A DNA stretch of 64,000 bases. It comes from Fistulifera solaris (Eukaryota; Bacillariophyta; Bacillariophyceae; Naviculales; Stauroneidaceae). The stretch lies in assembly GCA_030295235.1 (NCBI GenBank), contig AP026129.1:186001-250000 (forward strand), read 5' to 3'. Below are positions 9,864 to 22,255 of this stretch, in pieces; within the stretch, counting starts at the first letter, position 1; each line of letters starts with the position of its first letter. A model generated the notes under the pieces. That model was not told the DNA's origin, ran no database searches, and saw only the letters and a list, made by a program, of their open reading frames with translations. The position numbers and the translations under genes were made by a program.

Positions 9864-12800
9864 TTACATTGCCTCAAGCAAAGCTCGAGCCGTATGCCTA
9901 AGGAAAACATCCGGATGGGGATAGTTTGCGATGGGAGTCAGCAATTCTGCGGCTCTATCTAGCAGAGCTCTACGTTCTGGATCTCCTTGCTCTTTGGTGT
10001 ATGCTAGACGCCAACATAATTCTCCCATTAGAGTATGAGCGCGGCGTTCGAGCTCAATATCATAAATGCTGCTTTCTTCATCCATCACCCACGCTTCGAG
10101 ATCCTCCAAAACGTCTGTATCGTACTGCTCACTTTCTTCCATAAGGATGAGCTCCAATACGTACGCCAATGGATTGAAGACTGGACTCCAGAAAGAAACT
10201 TGGCCTGATTCATGGTAAGGGTTGATGATATACTTCTTTAACAACCAATCCGCGTCTTTGGATCTGTCCACGAGCATCAAAACGGATATGACTGGTAAGA
10301 CTATTAGCATCGTATCATCAATGTCCATCCCATCCACCTGGGGCAGTAACTCGTCCATTATGTAATCTGCTCTATGTTCGGCTTGTTCTTGTTCTTGTGA
10401 AAGGTATAACCACTGAACACTTTCAGCGACAGAAACAAGTGCAAAATCGCAACCGTACTCAGCGACCATGTCAGAGCTGTACGACGCGATGTCATAAATT
10501 GACAAGATAGTATCAATACATCCATTGGCTTGCTCGAAATTACCTAGACGGGACTCGTGCGACGCTTTGATGGAAAGTGCGCGACAAATGTGTACCGGGT
10601 GCCCGTTGTTGTTGGCCTCGTATAAAAGGGTTTCAATCAGTTTTGCTTGCTCTTCTGGCATATCATTAGGATATTCGCTTTTATGTGCATCAAGCTTCAA
10701 TACGCACAATGATGATATGATAGGCATCATGAGCGCTTTACTCATACCCGGAATCTTTGATGCACTTTTGATGATACTATACGCATCTTCAAAAAGAAAA
10801 TACTTTCCTCGGGGTCTCCAAGTCTCTGATGACAAAGTCCTACGCAAATGTGAAGTCTCAAGATAAGGTCAAGCACCATCGGCTTAGCTTTTACTTGAAT
10901 CCACTCGCTGTCGGGATCTTTCTCTTCTTCGGCGTTGAATATACTCTCGAAGGAAAGTTCTAGAGCGTCTTCATATAGCTCCAGGCTTTGTGCGGACAGA
11001 TCCCATTCTTCTAAACGAGCTCCAACGGCAAGTGCAAGTGGTGCTGCTTTGCAAAAATCGCCACATGCCTTCCAGTGTTCGAAAATCGTCAAAAGACGTG
11101 AGATGTTGTTCTGCTCAAGAACCAAAACTTTATCGCCTTCCATAGTTTCAGCAATAAGTCGATGCAGCTCGTGCTTCCTTTCCTTCAGCATTGTTGCGAG
11201 TACGTTATTTCGCCACATAGCGTGACTGAATTGAAAGTAACGGTCATCCAAGGTGTTTCGCGAATGTGAGCGGCTTGTTTTCGAATGGCTACTAAATGTA
11301 TGCTCATCTTCGGAAAGAGATATCGATTTGAGAGAGATCGTTTCATCATCGTCTTTGCTATGCTCGACAAGAATCATTTCATCAACCGCTAAATCTAGTG
11401 CATTCTCGATCTCAATTTCGGCCATTTCGGGGTGAACTTGAATGACATCAGTTAGTGCGAATTCAAGCCCTAAAACTGCGCATGTCTGCAACACCTTCCG
11501 AACGCGACTATCCAGTGAATCGACACGGCTCAAGAATGATTCTTCCATCACCGCTGCATTATTGGTCGACGAGAAATTTCGCTGCAAAATGTTTCAGTGC
11601 GATATGCAGCAAATTCAATATAACATGCGTGTAACCTACCTTTTCACGCAGCCCTTCTGCGTTCCACCTCAACACCCCTTCGACCAGCTCAAGTGTCTTT
11701 TTTTCTTTTGATATTTTCTAGAGTCTGAACAACAAAAACAGGCAGCCCCCCGGTCCTTTGAAAGATGTCAGTGCATATTCCTTCTGAGACAGAACTCTTG
11801 TCAACTTCCAATATTAACGCAATCAGGTCGCGGATGTCGCCAAACTCGAGAGGACCGAGAGAAATCTCGGTCAACTTGCCTTGCAAATCGTTCTCTTCGG
11901 CGAGAGCCGATGATAAACGGCGCAATGCTTGTTTGTCATGTGATCTAGTGGCGCAAACAAGAAGCATTTTCGGCGATATTTTGCACAAAGCTCGAAAAAT
12001 TTTCCAGCTGAACGTGTCCGTCCATTGAAAGTCATCAAGAACTACAATAGCCATATCAGCAAAATCTGAAACACAAACAAATGCTTTTGAAAGGAAGTCT
12101 GCAAGTTCGTCCATTGTGGGTACATGTCCATCGACGTGCGTAATCGGACTAGCACTATCCAGCCCGAAAAACTGCGAGCCCACAATGTCTGCGTACTCAA
12201 ATGGATAATCAAGTTGCTCGCATATCCAACAAAGTTTCTCAAAGTACGGAACTGAATCTGCCAAGCGGTTCACGTTTGAGTCCGCACTTGCGACGGTGCT
12301 ATCGTCAATCGTACCTTTGCGCCTCTGAAATTCCGAACAGACTGTGTTTTCATGGATAATCTCATGAGTGATTCGCGTGCACTGCGCTGCTTATGAAGCG
12401 ACATCCCTAGAAGTGTCGGACGGTCGTTGCCGATGTCACGAGTGTTTCTAGTTCGCTCTACATTTCGCAGCTGATGGACAGAGTGACTAAGTGCGTCTTT
12501 CCTTGCTTTATTTTGCTCACCACCGTGTGAGGAATACCCAGAGAGAAGCCTGCTACGCTTTGAGAAACTTCCACGCCTAGCAGAGCTTTTAAAAGTTGAG
12601 CTCCTAGATGTGTGTTCCGTTTCAGTAATTGAGAAGTCTGTGGGTTCGCTGTATTCGTTGTGCTGAGTGTGGGATATCGATTGATGCATTAGTGAAGGAC
12701 GCTTCTCGTTAGATGAAGAATGGGAAGAAACAGTGCCATGAGACGATAGCTGCCTCGATGTATGAGACGATCGACTCAATGATGCATTTTGTACCATTGC

Positions 12801-15800
12801 TCCCGAGAAACGGCCGGATCGGTTTCGAGAAAAAGTGTGATTTTGGCGACGACCGGATAGTCCTCCGAGTGTTCCAGATCCTCTTGACGAAGCGCTTCTT
12901 CCTTCAGAATCGTTGCTCATGGTTACAGACCCATCATACTCGCATAAATCACGGATCATGCTTAAGAAAACTTGTCGAAAAGAACTAATATTGCAAAAAG
13001 GGTGAGTGGACATTACGCTGGTAATTTAGAGAAGAATTCACAGACGCACCTTAGTGGAATCCTCTGCTCTGTCTCGTTTGATGTAGATCGTGCAGCTACA
13101 ATGATCTTCTTGGTCTCCTTTTTTGCGGCATTCACTTCCTTTATCTCGTCTACGACAGACGTAGCTAGTGCGCTTTTACCCGAACCACTTTCACCTATTA
13201 CGAATACTATTGAACTTTTGCTAGGATTGTCGAGCATGTAGTCAGCAACTGACATAATCGCTCGCTTTTCATCTTTTCTTCCAAGGAAAGGATAGGCCGA
13301 TTTCTTCTTTTATAGGCCGGAACAGTGTTTAGCGGCTCAAAGATAGTAACGGGCTTGTCATATCCTTTCGCTTGAATTGGCTTTAGCGAGTTCATCAAAA
13401 ACGATCACCAGCCTGCTGCTGAACGGCTTCGTCCACCAGAATTCCCTTGTTCTCCTTCGAGCCCATTAGCCGGGCAGCCTGTTGACGTGAAGGCAAAGTT
13501 TTTAGTAAATAAAGTCGCCAGATAGCAAATACAACAACGTCGAACAAAAAAGTAGATTACTCACCAAATTACAGGGCGCACCCAAAACAGCAAATTCGTG
13601 TCTTCTTATTCCTCCCACGACTCCGCAATATACTTTTCCGAACGTGCACCCAATCCTATTGTCCACAGAGAGTTCATCTTTCAAGCATCGATTGATAGCA
13701 AACGCTGCCGGTAGGGCATTATTTGCAACCATATTTGGAAATGTAGATCCCCTCAAGCCAAAAGTCGCAATAAGTACAACACCTACAAATAGGAACACAG
13801 CATCATATGAGAATTCATCACAGCAGCGGTCCCAAAGACAGGTCTCATTCTCACCTTTGTCGTCAACGATAAATTGCCTCAAATGGCCACTGTATCGATC
13901 CAGTTCACGTGATGTGACATGCATTATATGATGAAGTTTCTGAGTAAGCTCAGAATCAATTTCTTCGTCTCCAGTTATCTTCGGCGAAATCATAGCATTT
14001 ATGAACATAGTGAACACAGAACGCAGCTCAGCTTCAGCTCGATGACGACTTTCGAGGGCTTCGGTTGGCTGAGTTGCTTTCCCCGATTGAATTGCAGCAG
14101 AAAGAGCCAATTCATCACCGCGAATCACAGGATGAACATAAAGAGCCATTTGCAGATGAAGTCGCGCTAACGCAGTGTTATTCAGTGCGCTGCAGTGGAC
14201 GCGAAGAGACTCATCATTTTGTTGCAATGATGTTTGCCGTTCAGTAGCGTGGTCCGAGAAGTCCAAATAACATTCGCCACGAGATGCGATCAGCAGCGGT
14301 TTATTGGTGTACAGTTGCTCATCTGATAAGTCAACACAATGAGCCAGAGCTGCCACCGCTTCTGGAGAAGCAAATACTTCGCCATCATTGGCAACATCGG
14401 CAGCGATAGAGACCTGTCGAATTTTAAAAGTTTTAGCGTCTTTGTCCGATTACCTCATGTTCATACAATCGAGCTACCTACCTGCTCGATTGGCTCGCCA
14501 AGGATAAGAAACTCCCTCCTCAATTCAATCGCATCCTCTTCCTCTTCGCCATCTTTAAAGTCGCCAACGTGAAGCCCGGTCATTTTCCCTACGCCAACAC
14601 CACAATGGACATTCAACATAGCCTCACTTTTGCTCGTTGACGCGGACGTGACATGAAAATCGCTGAACTTTGCGACAATGGAACATGCGCATTGAGCCGC
14701 CATCAACACACAAGTTGAGAGCTTGGGTACTTCGCCATCATCCCACATGAATTCATTCACTGATGCGAGAGACGCATTCAAACTCTCCAGAGGATTGCGT
14801 ACATTACGACCGGATGCGCCATCCTCGCTCACAACTCTCCATTCCGCGAAAAATGCATCTCCAGCAAATTTCAAGATATCTCCACCATGTTGAATTACTT
14901 CGGTTACGATCATATCGAAGTAGGCATTAATTACTTTGGATAATGATTCAGCGTCGAGCATGGTGGACAGTTTTGTAAAGCCGGACATGTCGACAAACAA
15001 AAGTGCGCTCTCCCGCGGAACACTCTTGGGCAACTGCATAAAGGAATGATTTCCCTTGTCTTGCAATTTGATGAGGTTTTCCGACAATCGCTGGCCATCT
15101 AGGACGTCCGCCGAAGATGCCAAGTCATCCATGGAACTAACACTCGCAGCTTCGCCGCCCGTTTTTTCTTCTCCCACCTCGTCGAGTTTGTCGTGACTTG
15201 ACTGGCGTGCTGCTTCTCCAAACTTCCAACTCGTGGGTAATCAAGTCTTCCATGACAGTCTTTGGTGTATGAAACGAAAACCACACGACACTTTCGATGA
15301 GCTGTTCTTTTTTGAGCTTGAGGTGTGCATCCGTATCATTCCGGGTCATATTGGCGGTGGGTAACGTCAACGAAGACTGATGCATGAGGGCCACCATGGC
15401 TAGATTGGAAAGATCAGCGGAGCTATGACCCACACGAGTAGATTGCGAAGTGGCATAGGAAGATGATTGCCCAAGCACACCCCCGAGACTCAAGGAAGCA
15501 TCCGACATATCCGACGAGTCATCTAGAGGCCGAGATCGTCGAATATTGCCGGGAAGAACGGGTAAACCAGTCTCAGTACTCGGGTGTCGATTGAGTTTGT
15601 TGCGTCCTCCATCTGTACTGGCGTTCAAATAACGAGCAAGTCCCATGTTACTATTTGCATTCGAAGTAGTATCACTTTCGCTTTCTTCACTGCTATAACG
15701 AGCGGCCGGGCTTAAAATGACAGAGGTCCGGTAGGAATTGGCGAACGATTCCACACCGTCAACTGAGTTCCTTCGTTCTTCGCGACGACCTGGTCGTCGA

Positions 15801-15910
15801 GTAAGTCCAGTCATTAGTTGCTGATCAAATGAATTTGTGCGCGAAGTTCCTCGACGTGGATCCATCTCCATCGATCGAGATCTTGCTGGTTTTATGGGAC
15901 GAGGATCCAT
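9864..15910 (-). CDS. Soluble-adenylyl-cyclase-like protein: two class III cyclase domains, P-loop NTPase, helical-repeat tail
   Basis: One gene spread over many frames. The Ser-rich N-terminus (to about 15230) leads to cyclase domain C1 (ALLFVDMSGFTKLSTML, GGDILKFAGDAFFAEW; about 15020-14480) and C2 (TFGKVYCGVVGGIRRHEF, VLGAPCNLAARLMGS; about 13850-13440). Next are a Walker A site (GESGSGKSA, about 13190), a Ser/Arg-rich insert (12960-12380), a Walker B site (IVVLDDFQWTD, about 12040) and an alpha-helical TPR-like C-terminus. This is the architecture of bicarbonate-responsive ADCY10-type cyclases, which make cAMP. Introns are recognisable at about 14481-14415, 13851-13783 (in frame), 13563-13486, 13048-12981 and 11640-11583. 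Single-base frame breaks occur near 15221, 13399, 13309, 12370, 11700 and 10793. ATG at 15910 is preferred; a start at 16024 in the same frame is possible. Confidence 0.8.
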
Positions 15911-16689
15911 TTTGATGACAGATTTCTCTTTTAGGACAAATCTTTTATGTCTGCTATGTATAGGAGTAGCAATGAGTGCACGGATAAAGCGTTTGATTGA
16001 AAAGAACAACTCTCGAGGATGCACAAGTCACACAGCTCGGCAGCAACTTTCTCGGCCCGTCCAGTAATTTCGGTCCCAACTTCCACTTGATTCACTACCT
16101 TTCTTGGTGAATCACTATTCTGTTGAAGACAAACTTAAAGAACGTTGTTATCAATTTGTTGTTGTCGTTGATCGTCAATGCTACGGATGAGTATGCCTAT
16201 ATAGTTTTGTTTAGGTATGTTGGTTGTTGGGCAACGCGGTGGTAACAAATCTGAACTTTATTGACAGGGCCATCGCCCATCGGTCACTTTTACGCCCAAA
16301 AGGCCACAGAATGGGTCACAGTCCAATTATGACAGTTGAGTCCCGCTACTTAAGTCACGCGTTAGTAGCAGTATTTTCATTGTTTCCGGGGAGGACCATA
16401 AATCATCCATGATAGAATATCATCATCTAAAGAAAACTGGTCGAGGGGCATCACCAACAACAAATGATAGGTCGATGGTGTGATTCCTATATGAACTGCT
16501 GTTGAACTGTGCCTCTAAATAATATGGTGTTCATTTTCAAATTACAGGAGAATTGGCTAGGTCGACATGACAAGCAAAGCAAAGCATTATATATAGCCTC
16601 GACTTTAGCGCTCTATAAAGAATCTGCAAAAGACCGCAGAATACACATCTTCTTGCCAATATAAACAGGTATGGGTAAATCCCAGCTGA
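15911..16689. other. Intergenic, cyclase promoter side
   Basis: No supported gene. Part of 15911-16024 could be an N-terminal extension of the cyclase. The rest is AT-rich with no recognised repeat. Confidence 0.5.
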
Positions 16690-17712
16690 CTATTTGTATT
16701 GCCGTTGCCATAAACATTGTATCAAAGACGGCTGCTTGACGTTTTTCAGAGAATCTCCTTGAAAATGATAGTCGCAGGATTCCAACTCGATATATTCACA
16801 TTCGTAGTCTTCCCCGTATTCAAAGAATCGTCTAGTCCCGCCACACAAGCGTCGTGGAATCACAAAGATCACCACTCGAGCTTTATACTCCACTATAGCG
16901 TGATCGACAAATTCTTGTGCTAAATGAAAAGGCGGATTTCCAATCACAATGCACGATTCACTATCGTCGATTCCGAAATCGCGCTTGCTACTAGAAAGAA
17001 AATCAGAGACTTTCCACTGAATCTGGCTCATTCTGGGAATTGTAGAATAGTTTTGGCGACAATGCGAAACAGCTTCCGGATCAAGATCGAGGCCCACCAT
17101 TTTCCATCCCGTTGCCGATTGTTGGTGTTCTTCAACTAGAGCTTCCATAATGATCCCGTGTCCACAGCTTGGCTCAATAATAACCAAGTCGCTTTGCTGT
17201 TCCGTTGTTAGCCTCTCCATTAGAACTTTTGCCAAATGCTTCGCATTGGTATTACTACAGAAGTACTGCCCCAACTGCTTGGACTGCTGGCAATCCATGT
17301 GATCACTTGCGCTGGACCAGAGATTCTCGGTGTCACATTGCCGTGAGAATAGACTCCAAGCTCGAGAATGGTTCTTTTTTACTGTCAATAGATACTGGTC
17401 CAACATCTGTAAATTCTTTTTCATGTAAGGCTTCCAGCGATCATCACTCCTCTGCTCGACTGCAGGGTCCGGTCGTTGCCACGGTGATTCTTGCGCTAAT
17501 TGTCGGAAGGCTGCTTTCGGCAGAGGTACGGATGACTGTCGTGACAAGAGCAAGAAATCTAGCTTCGATCTCCACCAGTTCCCCGTTTCCAATCGAATCT
17601 TCCAAGCCGGAAAACGTTTGCCGGATTTCTCGATCCATAGTTGTTCGTAACCACACTCGAGGATACAAGGAGCAGTTACAGTAGTATCTGTTGTTGTGGA
17701 AGCTTCTGTCAT
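16690..17712 (-). CDS. SAM-dependent N6-adenine-type methyltransferase with NPPF motif
   Basis: This 340-residue uninterrupted protein has a Rossmann methyltransferase core in its second half: motif I as VIIEPSCGHGIIMEAL (about residues 180-195), an acidic residue binding the ribose in MVGLDLDPEAV, and the catalytic motif IV as CIVIGNPPFHLAQEF. The NPPF tetrapeptide is typical of enzymes that methylate the amino group of adenine in nucleic acids (the PCIF1, METTL5 and MTA families) or of glutamine (HemK). The N-terminal 150 residues have no motif I recognise (SPWQRPDPAVEQRSDDRW and a YLLTVKKNHSRAWSLFSRQ stretch). A nucleic-acid adenine methyltransferase is the best general call; the target is unknown. 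ATG 17712 lies just upstream of the first conserved-looking sequence. It is divergent from the metallophosphoesterase gene. Confidence 0.65.
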   Translation of the reverse strand: MTEASTTTDTTVTAPCILECGYEQLWIEKSGKRFPAWKIRLETGNWWRSKLDFLLLSRQSSVPLPKAAFRQLAQESPWQRPDPAVEQRSDDRWKPYMKKNLQMLDQYLLTVKKNHSRAWSLFSRQCDTENLWSSASDHMDCQQSKQLGQYFCSNTNAKHLAKVLMERLTTEQQSDLVIIEPSCGHGIIMEALVEEHQQSATGWKMVGLDLDPEAVSHCRQNYSTIPRMSQIQWKVSDFLSSSKRDFGIDDSESCIVIGNPPFHLAQEFVDHAIVEYKARVVIFVIPRRLCGGTRRFFEYGEDYECEYIELESCDYHFQGDSLKNVKQPSLIQCLWQRQYK

Positions 17713-18455
17713 ACTTAAAAAAAATAAAATACATTTCCACTGATCATCATGTCCTCAAACCTTGAACGCAAGCAACTATCGACTGGATTTTTCGCTCATG
17801 ATCTTAAAAGCCCGAAAACGATTAACCGGCAACAAAAGAGATTCACAGATCAACGTACGAAGTGCATAAACATAAATGTAAATTAGTTGTAATGGCATAC
17901 TGGTAGGGTTATCTTGACGAAGCAACAACTTCCTTCGAAACGCAACACCGGGGACCGTCGCAACCACCTTTCTAACCTACAGATTTTCTGCTTGTGCTCA
18001 GTTGTCGTCTCCACACACACGCACTACTTGACCTTTCACTCAAATTTTCTGAGGCGCTCACTATATTTCTAAAGTGTAAGCAACCTTTCGCCACGACTGG
18101 ATTTCAGTCATGAGACAGGATGCAATACCAGGTACCGGTACGAGTGCCGCTTTGTGAGATACCTGGTACGTCTTCCATGCGCCTCGCTTCTTAATTCGCA
18201 GGCCCGTCGCAGTCGCAGCCAACAACAAAATTTCGTCCGCATGCGTTTGATGGTGATCGATGATGATTCGGATGATTACAAGACAATGTACCAAGTACTT
18301 GTACATTGCGTCATAAAGTGAAAGAGATTCAAAAGGACTTGTACATTAGTCAAGAGATCAAAAGCCAATCGACTCCTCCTACAATGAGTTTCCGAGCGAC
18401 TGTGTAAATATATTTCCATTTTATATTTTTTTTTTGAGAAGAATCAGTTCACAAC
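17713..18455. other. Intergenic with a CACGACTG-type inverted repeat
   Basis: A divergent promoter region with no gene supported. It contains the inverted repeat at 18092-18112 and several CTGGTAC/GGTACC motifs (about 18128-18170 and 18290). Confidence 0.5.
18092..18112. repeat. Inverted-repeat element CACGACTG-N5-CAGTCATG
   Basis: Left arm 18092-18099, right arm 18105-18112, with one mismatch between the arms. The element recurs at 56114, 56274, 43490 and, in degenerate form, 43713 and 43941, always between genes. Confidence 0.5.
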
Positions 18456-21400
18456 ATGCGGCAAACCTCGAAACGATTGATCCTTAGCTCGTTATGCTGG
18501 ACATTATCGGTATCTTTTCATCTATCGCCTCAACCAGGAGGGTTAGAACACAGAGATATGATAAGACATAAACAGCAATTCACAATAATACCGAACAATC
18601 ACCTCATAACAGAGTTATGGATGTCGAGTCAGTCGTCGATTCATAGAAATGAAGGAAATGCCACATATGTTAAACGAAACATTACTACGAATAATGAAAA
18701 GATGCAAGACGATATCAGCCGGCGACTGGCCATGTCGAAAGATCGAACGTTGTCCGAGCGTCCTCCACCTTCAACTAACGCTGATCCAAAGAGAACACTG
18801 AGCCATGAAGAATATTCAAGCATTTTACTGCCTCCTCCGCAGCAAAAACAGAAACAAACAGACGCGGAAGGCGATCGCAACTCGGAAAGGAGTTTTCGAA
18901 AACAGCGCGCGAGACTCAAACAAACAAAGAAAAAGCCTATTTTTGATCGGAGATCACCACAGCCTGTACGAAAGTCAACAACGGCATTAAATGTACAGCC
19001 AGGCCGACAGGGGACAAAACTGAATACATATTCCTCTCTACTTCCGCCTTTGACCCCGGATTCCAGCGCTAACAGGGACTCCAACGGTGAACTAGACGAT
19101 GAAGACGATGAGAATGACCCTCTTTCGTCCGGCTTATCTTCGTGGGAAGAGTTCTTAGGTGTTAGCCCATCGAAGCCCACGACCAGCACCCGGGCTGGAA
19201 TGAAAAATGATGCGAAATACCCTAGAAAATCGGAAGATACCGTAATAGGCGGTGATGGAATTGCGCAGCAGCTACCTTCTATCCAAGATTTGTTTCCTTC
19301 TACCATGCACTCTTCTCCAACAGATGCCAAAAAGCCACAAAGGATTACCGAAACAACGTCGCGCTCGGCTCTTGATGGTGTTCTACCTGTATCGGCCCTT
19401 TTCTATCGATCTTCGCAGCAGCAAAAAACCGATGGAGCTCACGACGACGAAGACGACGATGTTGACGATGAAGAGCTTCCTTTCTCGGCAGAACAGTCCG
19501 GGGCTGTCAGCAGCGAAAATAACAAAGTTCGCATTCGTCGTAATCTGGCGTCGAAGCAGGTGCCGCCATCTAAACCGAAAAGATCTTCTCGAGGACGCAA
19601 ACTTGTCCGACGAGGTATGGAGATGCTTGTGGGAGGGGTTCCAATTAACGCCGACCCTCCACAACGCGGAGTTGAGCTGTACTACCAACCGACGGACATC
19701 GATTATCGCTTTGACTGGGCAAAAGTTGTATCACTCAATTCTCGAGTTTTCGGTCCTTTGCTTTACGCGGCTTCCATACCAAAAGTGTCTCCATTTGAAA
19801 GAGGACTGTTTTGCGAATATTGGACCAGCTCGGCATTGAAATGGGATATCTGTCCTAAAGATTTGCGTCGAATAGCCAGGGATCATTATTTGCAACAACA
19901 AATGTTTTCTTCAGAAAAATTGAAATCGATAGACAAAGAAAGGTCGAACAAAGTTCTAACTTGGAAAATACTACATTTACTGAAGTCGACGATGACCGAA
20001 ATTCAGATTCGAGCACGACCCGGTCTGGAAATTCCTGCGCTATTAAGAAAGAAATCAGTCCGCTTGAGAACGGTGTGTTCGAAACAGAAGGCGAGTGTAC
20101 TTTTGAAGTCGGCCTTTCGCAAGATGAAATCGAATCTGCTTCCTACGAAATATTTGAGTCCGTTTTCAGTCGAGCCTTCACATATGTTATAGAAAAAGCT
20201 GTTCGTTCCACTTCACCCGAAGCTGAAAGATACACAGTTGACATTCCGAGCATTAAATTTGTCGAGACAGACGAGGGTTACATCGACATACACGTCGGTT
20301 TCACGATAACGTTTAATGCGAACAGCCAAGAGAGCAACGCAGCGATGGATACACAGAAACGAACCAAACGTATCAACGAAGCACTACAACAGGCCATGGA
20401 TGATGGTGAAATTGCGTTAGAGTTAGCTCGAGCCGCACAAGAAGAAAGTCGTTGGCCCGACGCCCTTCGTGACCGAATCGTCGAGGAATGTTTGTTTCAA
20501 GACGACGCCGAACTTTTGAACGAAGCTGACTTTACACAAACAAAGGATACTATGCAGGAGAAGGAGAATAGTGATTCCAAACCCGATTTAAAAAAAATCA
20601 GAGCCAAAGCGAACACGGGAGAAGCGATCAACGTTGTACACCAGAGAAGATATGTTTTCTGGCGGAGGCACCGATGGTGTATTCTACAATTTTTCCGCAG
20701 GTAATGCGCTGAATGCTCCTTACGGGGGACAAATCGGTCTGCGCTTAGTAGATGCTGTTGTGGAACGTGCTAAGCAACGCCAACCTCGAGTGATTGCCAT
20801 TGGGGATGTGCATGGCTGTATCGATGAACTGCAAGATCTTTTGAGAGAGTGCGATTATCGACCGGGGGACTTGGTTGTTTTCCTGGGCGATCTGGTTTGC
20901 AAAGGCCCCGATAGTATTTCAGTCGTTCAAATGGCTCGTGAAATAGGCGCTATCGGCGTGAGAGGTAATCATGATTTTGAAGTTGTTCGGTGGCACCAGG
21001 CCATCATATCTGGAGTTGACCCCCAGTTGTTCGATCGGAGCACTATCATATTGCGTCTTGTTTAAGCAAGGCCGACATGAAATGGATGTATAGCCTACCT
21101 TGGTATGTCTCCAGTCAAGACTTGAGTACCCTGTTTGTCCACGCTGGGTTCGTCTCCGGCATCCGTCTTGCAAAACAAAACCCTCGGCTTATGATGAACA
21201 TGAGAAGTATTTTACCGGACGGTACCGTTACTTCCAAGTTCTTCAACAACTGGCCATGGGCACGTTTGTGGGACGGACCTCAGACTGTTTTATTTGGACA
21301 CGGTACGTCTTACGTGGCTGTGTTCGTTTGTTGCTGATACATCGATAACTAACTCTTCGCTATTCTAGATGCCGACCGCGGTCTTCAGCAATACGAACAT

Positions 21401-21529
21401 GCCATCGGACTGGATACCGGGTGCGTGTACGGGGGTCGATTGACAGCTTGTATTCTCCCCGAGAAGCGCCTCGTGAGTGTCAGCGCACGACGAGAATATT
21501 TCAAATATCGCCGGAAACACTACGACTAG
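18456..21529 (+). CDS. Calcineurin-like metallophosphoesterase with long targeted N-terminal extension (three frame breaks)
   Basis: The C-terminal part is a PPP-superfamily metallophosphoesterase related to bacterial ApaH and diadenosine-polyphosphate or protein phosphatases: VIAIGDVHGCIDEL (about 20795), VVFLGDLVCKGPDS, GVRGNHDFEVV, then LFVHAGF, LFGHDADRGL and GLDTGCVYGGRLTA, which gives all five metal-ligand motifs. An intron of about 66 bp (21302-21368, GTACGT...TTCTAG) splits GHD. Upstream lies an extension of about 700 residues: signal-like MRQTSKRLILSSLCWTLSVSF, a basic/acidic disordered segment with DDEDDEND clusters, and a more ordered part (YYQPTDIDYRFDWAKVVSLN; FESVFSRAFTYVIEKAV). 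Frame breaks are at about 19947 (missing A), 20634 and 21040. There is no untranslated gap, so one gene is likeliest, but two adjacent genes, the second starting at ATG 20652, cannot be excluded. Confidence 0.7.
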
Positions 21530-22255
21530 AATTATTATTTGTGCTGCCCATGATGTGCAGTTACATGCACCTAGCACAGCCGACACCACAGACACCTGTA
21601 ACTATCACTCAAAGCCATAGATCAAGGATTGCTTTTGTACTTTTTTCCTGCTCTTGAAACTGCTCGAAATCCGTCTGACTTCTCGCGCTGACGCTTCATT
21701 AAAAAGTCTTTCTGAATGACAGAAGACTGGAATTTACGGATGAATTTAGACTGCTCTAGGTTATGTTATTGAATTCTGCACACTGCACATGATGTCTTCG
21801 TCGCCTTGCGCTCAAGACTGGTTTGTTTTTGAAACGTGTTTGCTGCAGGCTTTTCGCGCGTTTCGAGTTTCGAGAAGTGTGGGAAGGCAACGCACGCGTC
21901 TACTTTCTGTGGCTATACACTTGCACCGAATTGCAACGTCGGACGTCGGCCCTCCTCCTGTGCGTATTCCGTCGAATTTCAAAATTCTGACGATGAAACG
22001 TGACTCGCTAGATACTCCGATCTGGTAGCTTTTCTACAGGAATATTACGGGCGCGGTCGACGAATCCTGAGTCACGAAAGAATCTTTTTGAGTTGACTTT
22101 TCTCCCAAGTTCGATTGTTCTTTCGCAAAATTTCAGTGCAAGTCGACACATCATCATCCCATCATCAACGACAATCGACGTAATTTACAACAATAACGCA
22201 AGAGAACCCCTATAAATTCTCTATATTTGACCACAAAAACAAATTGACCCGAAAC
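21530..22255. other. Intergenic
   Basis: No supported gene. The last 60 bp before 22256 (TATAAATT near 22211, CTATATTTGACC) look like a promoter and 5' leader. Confidence 0.45.

Noticed and set aside
9864-15910. Reading the cyclase region as a decayed pseudogene or several small genes
   Set aside because: The pieces follow the full sAC domain order, the introns have good splice sites, and breaks are single bases like those in neighbouring housekeeping genes.
18641-19330. 229-codon minus-strand frame opposite the phosphoesterase extension
   Set aside because: Ser-rich complement of the charged low-complexity sense sequence, with no domain.
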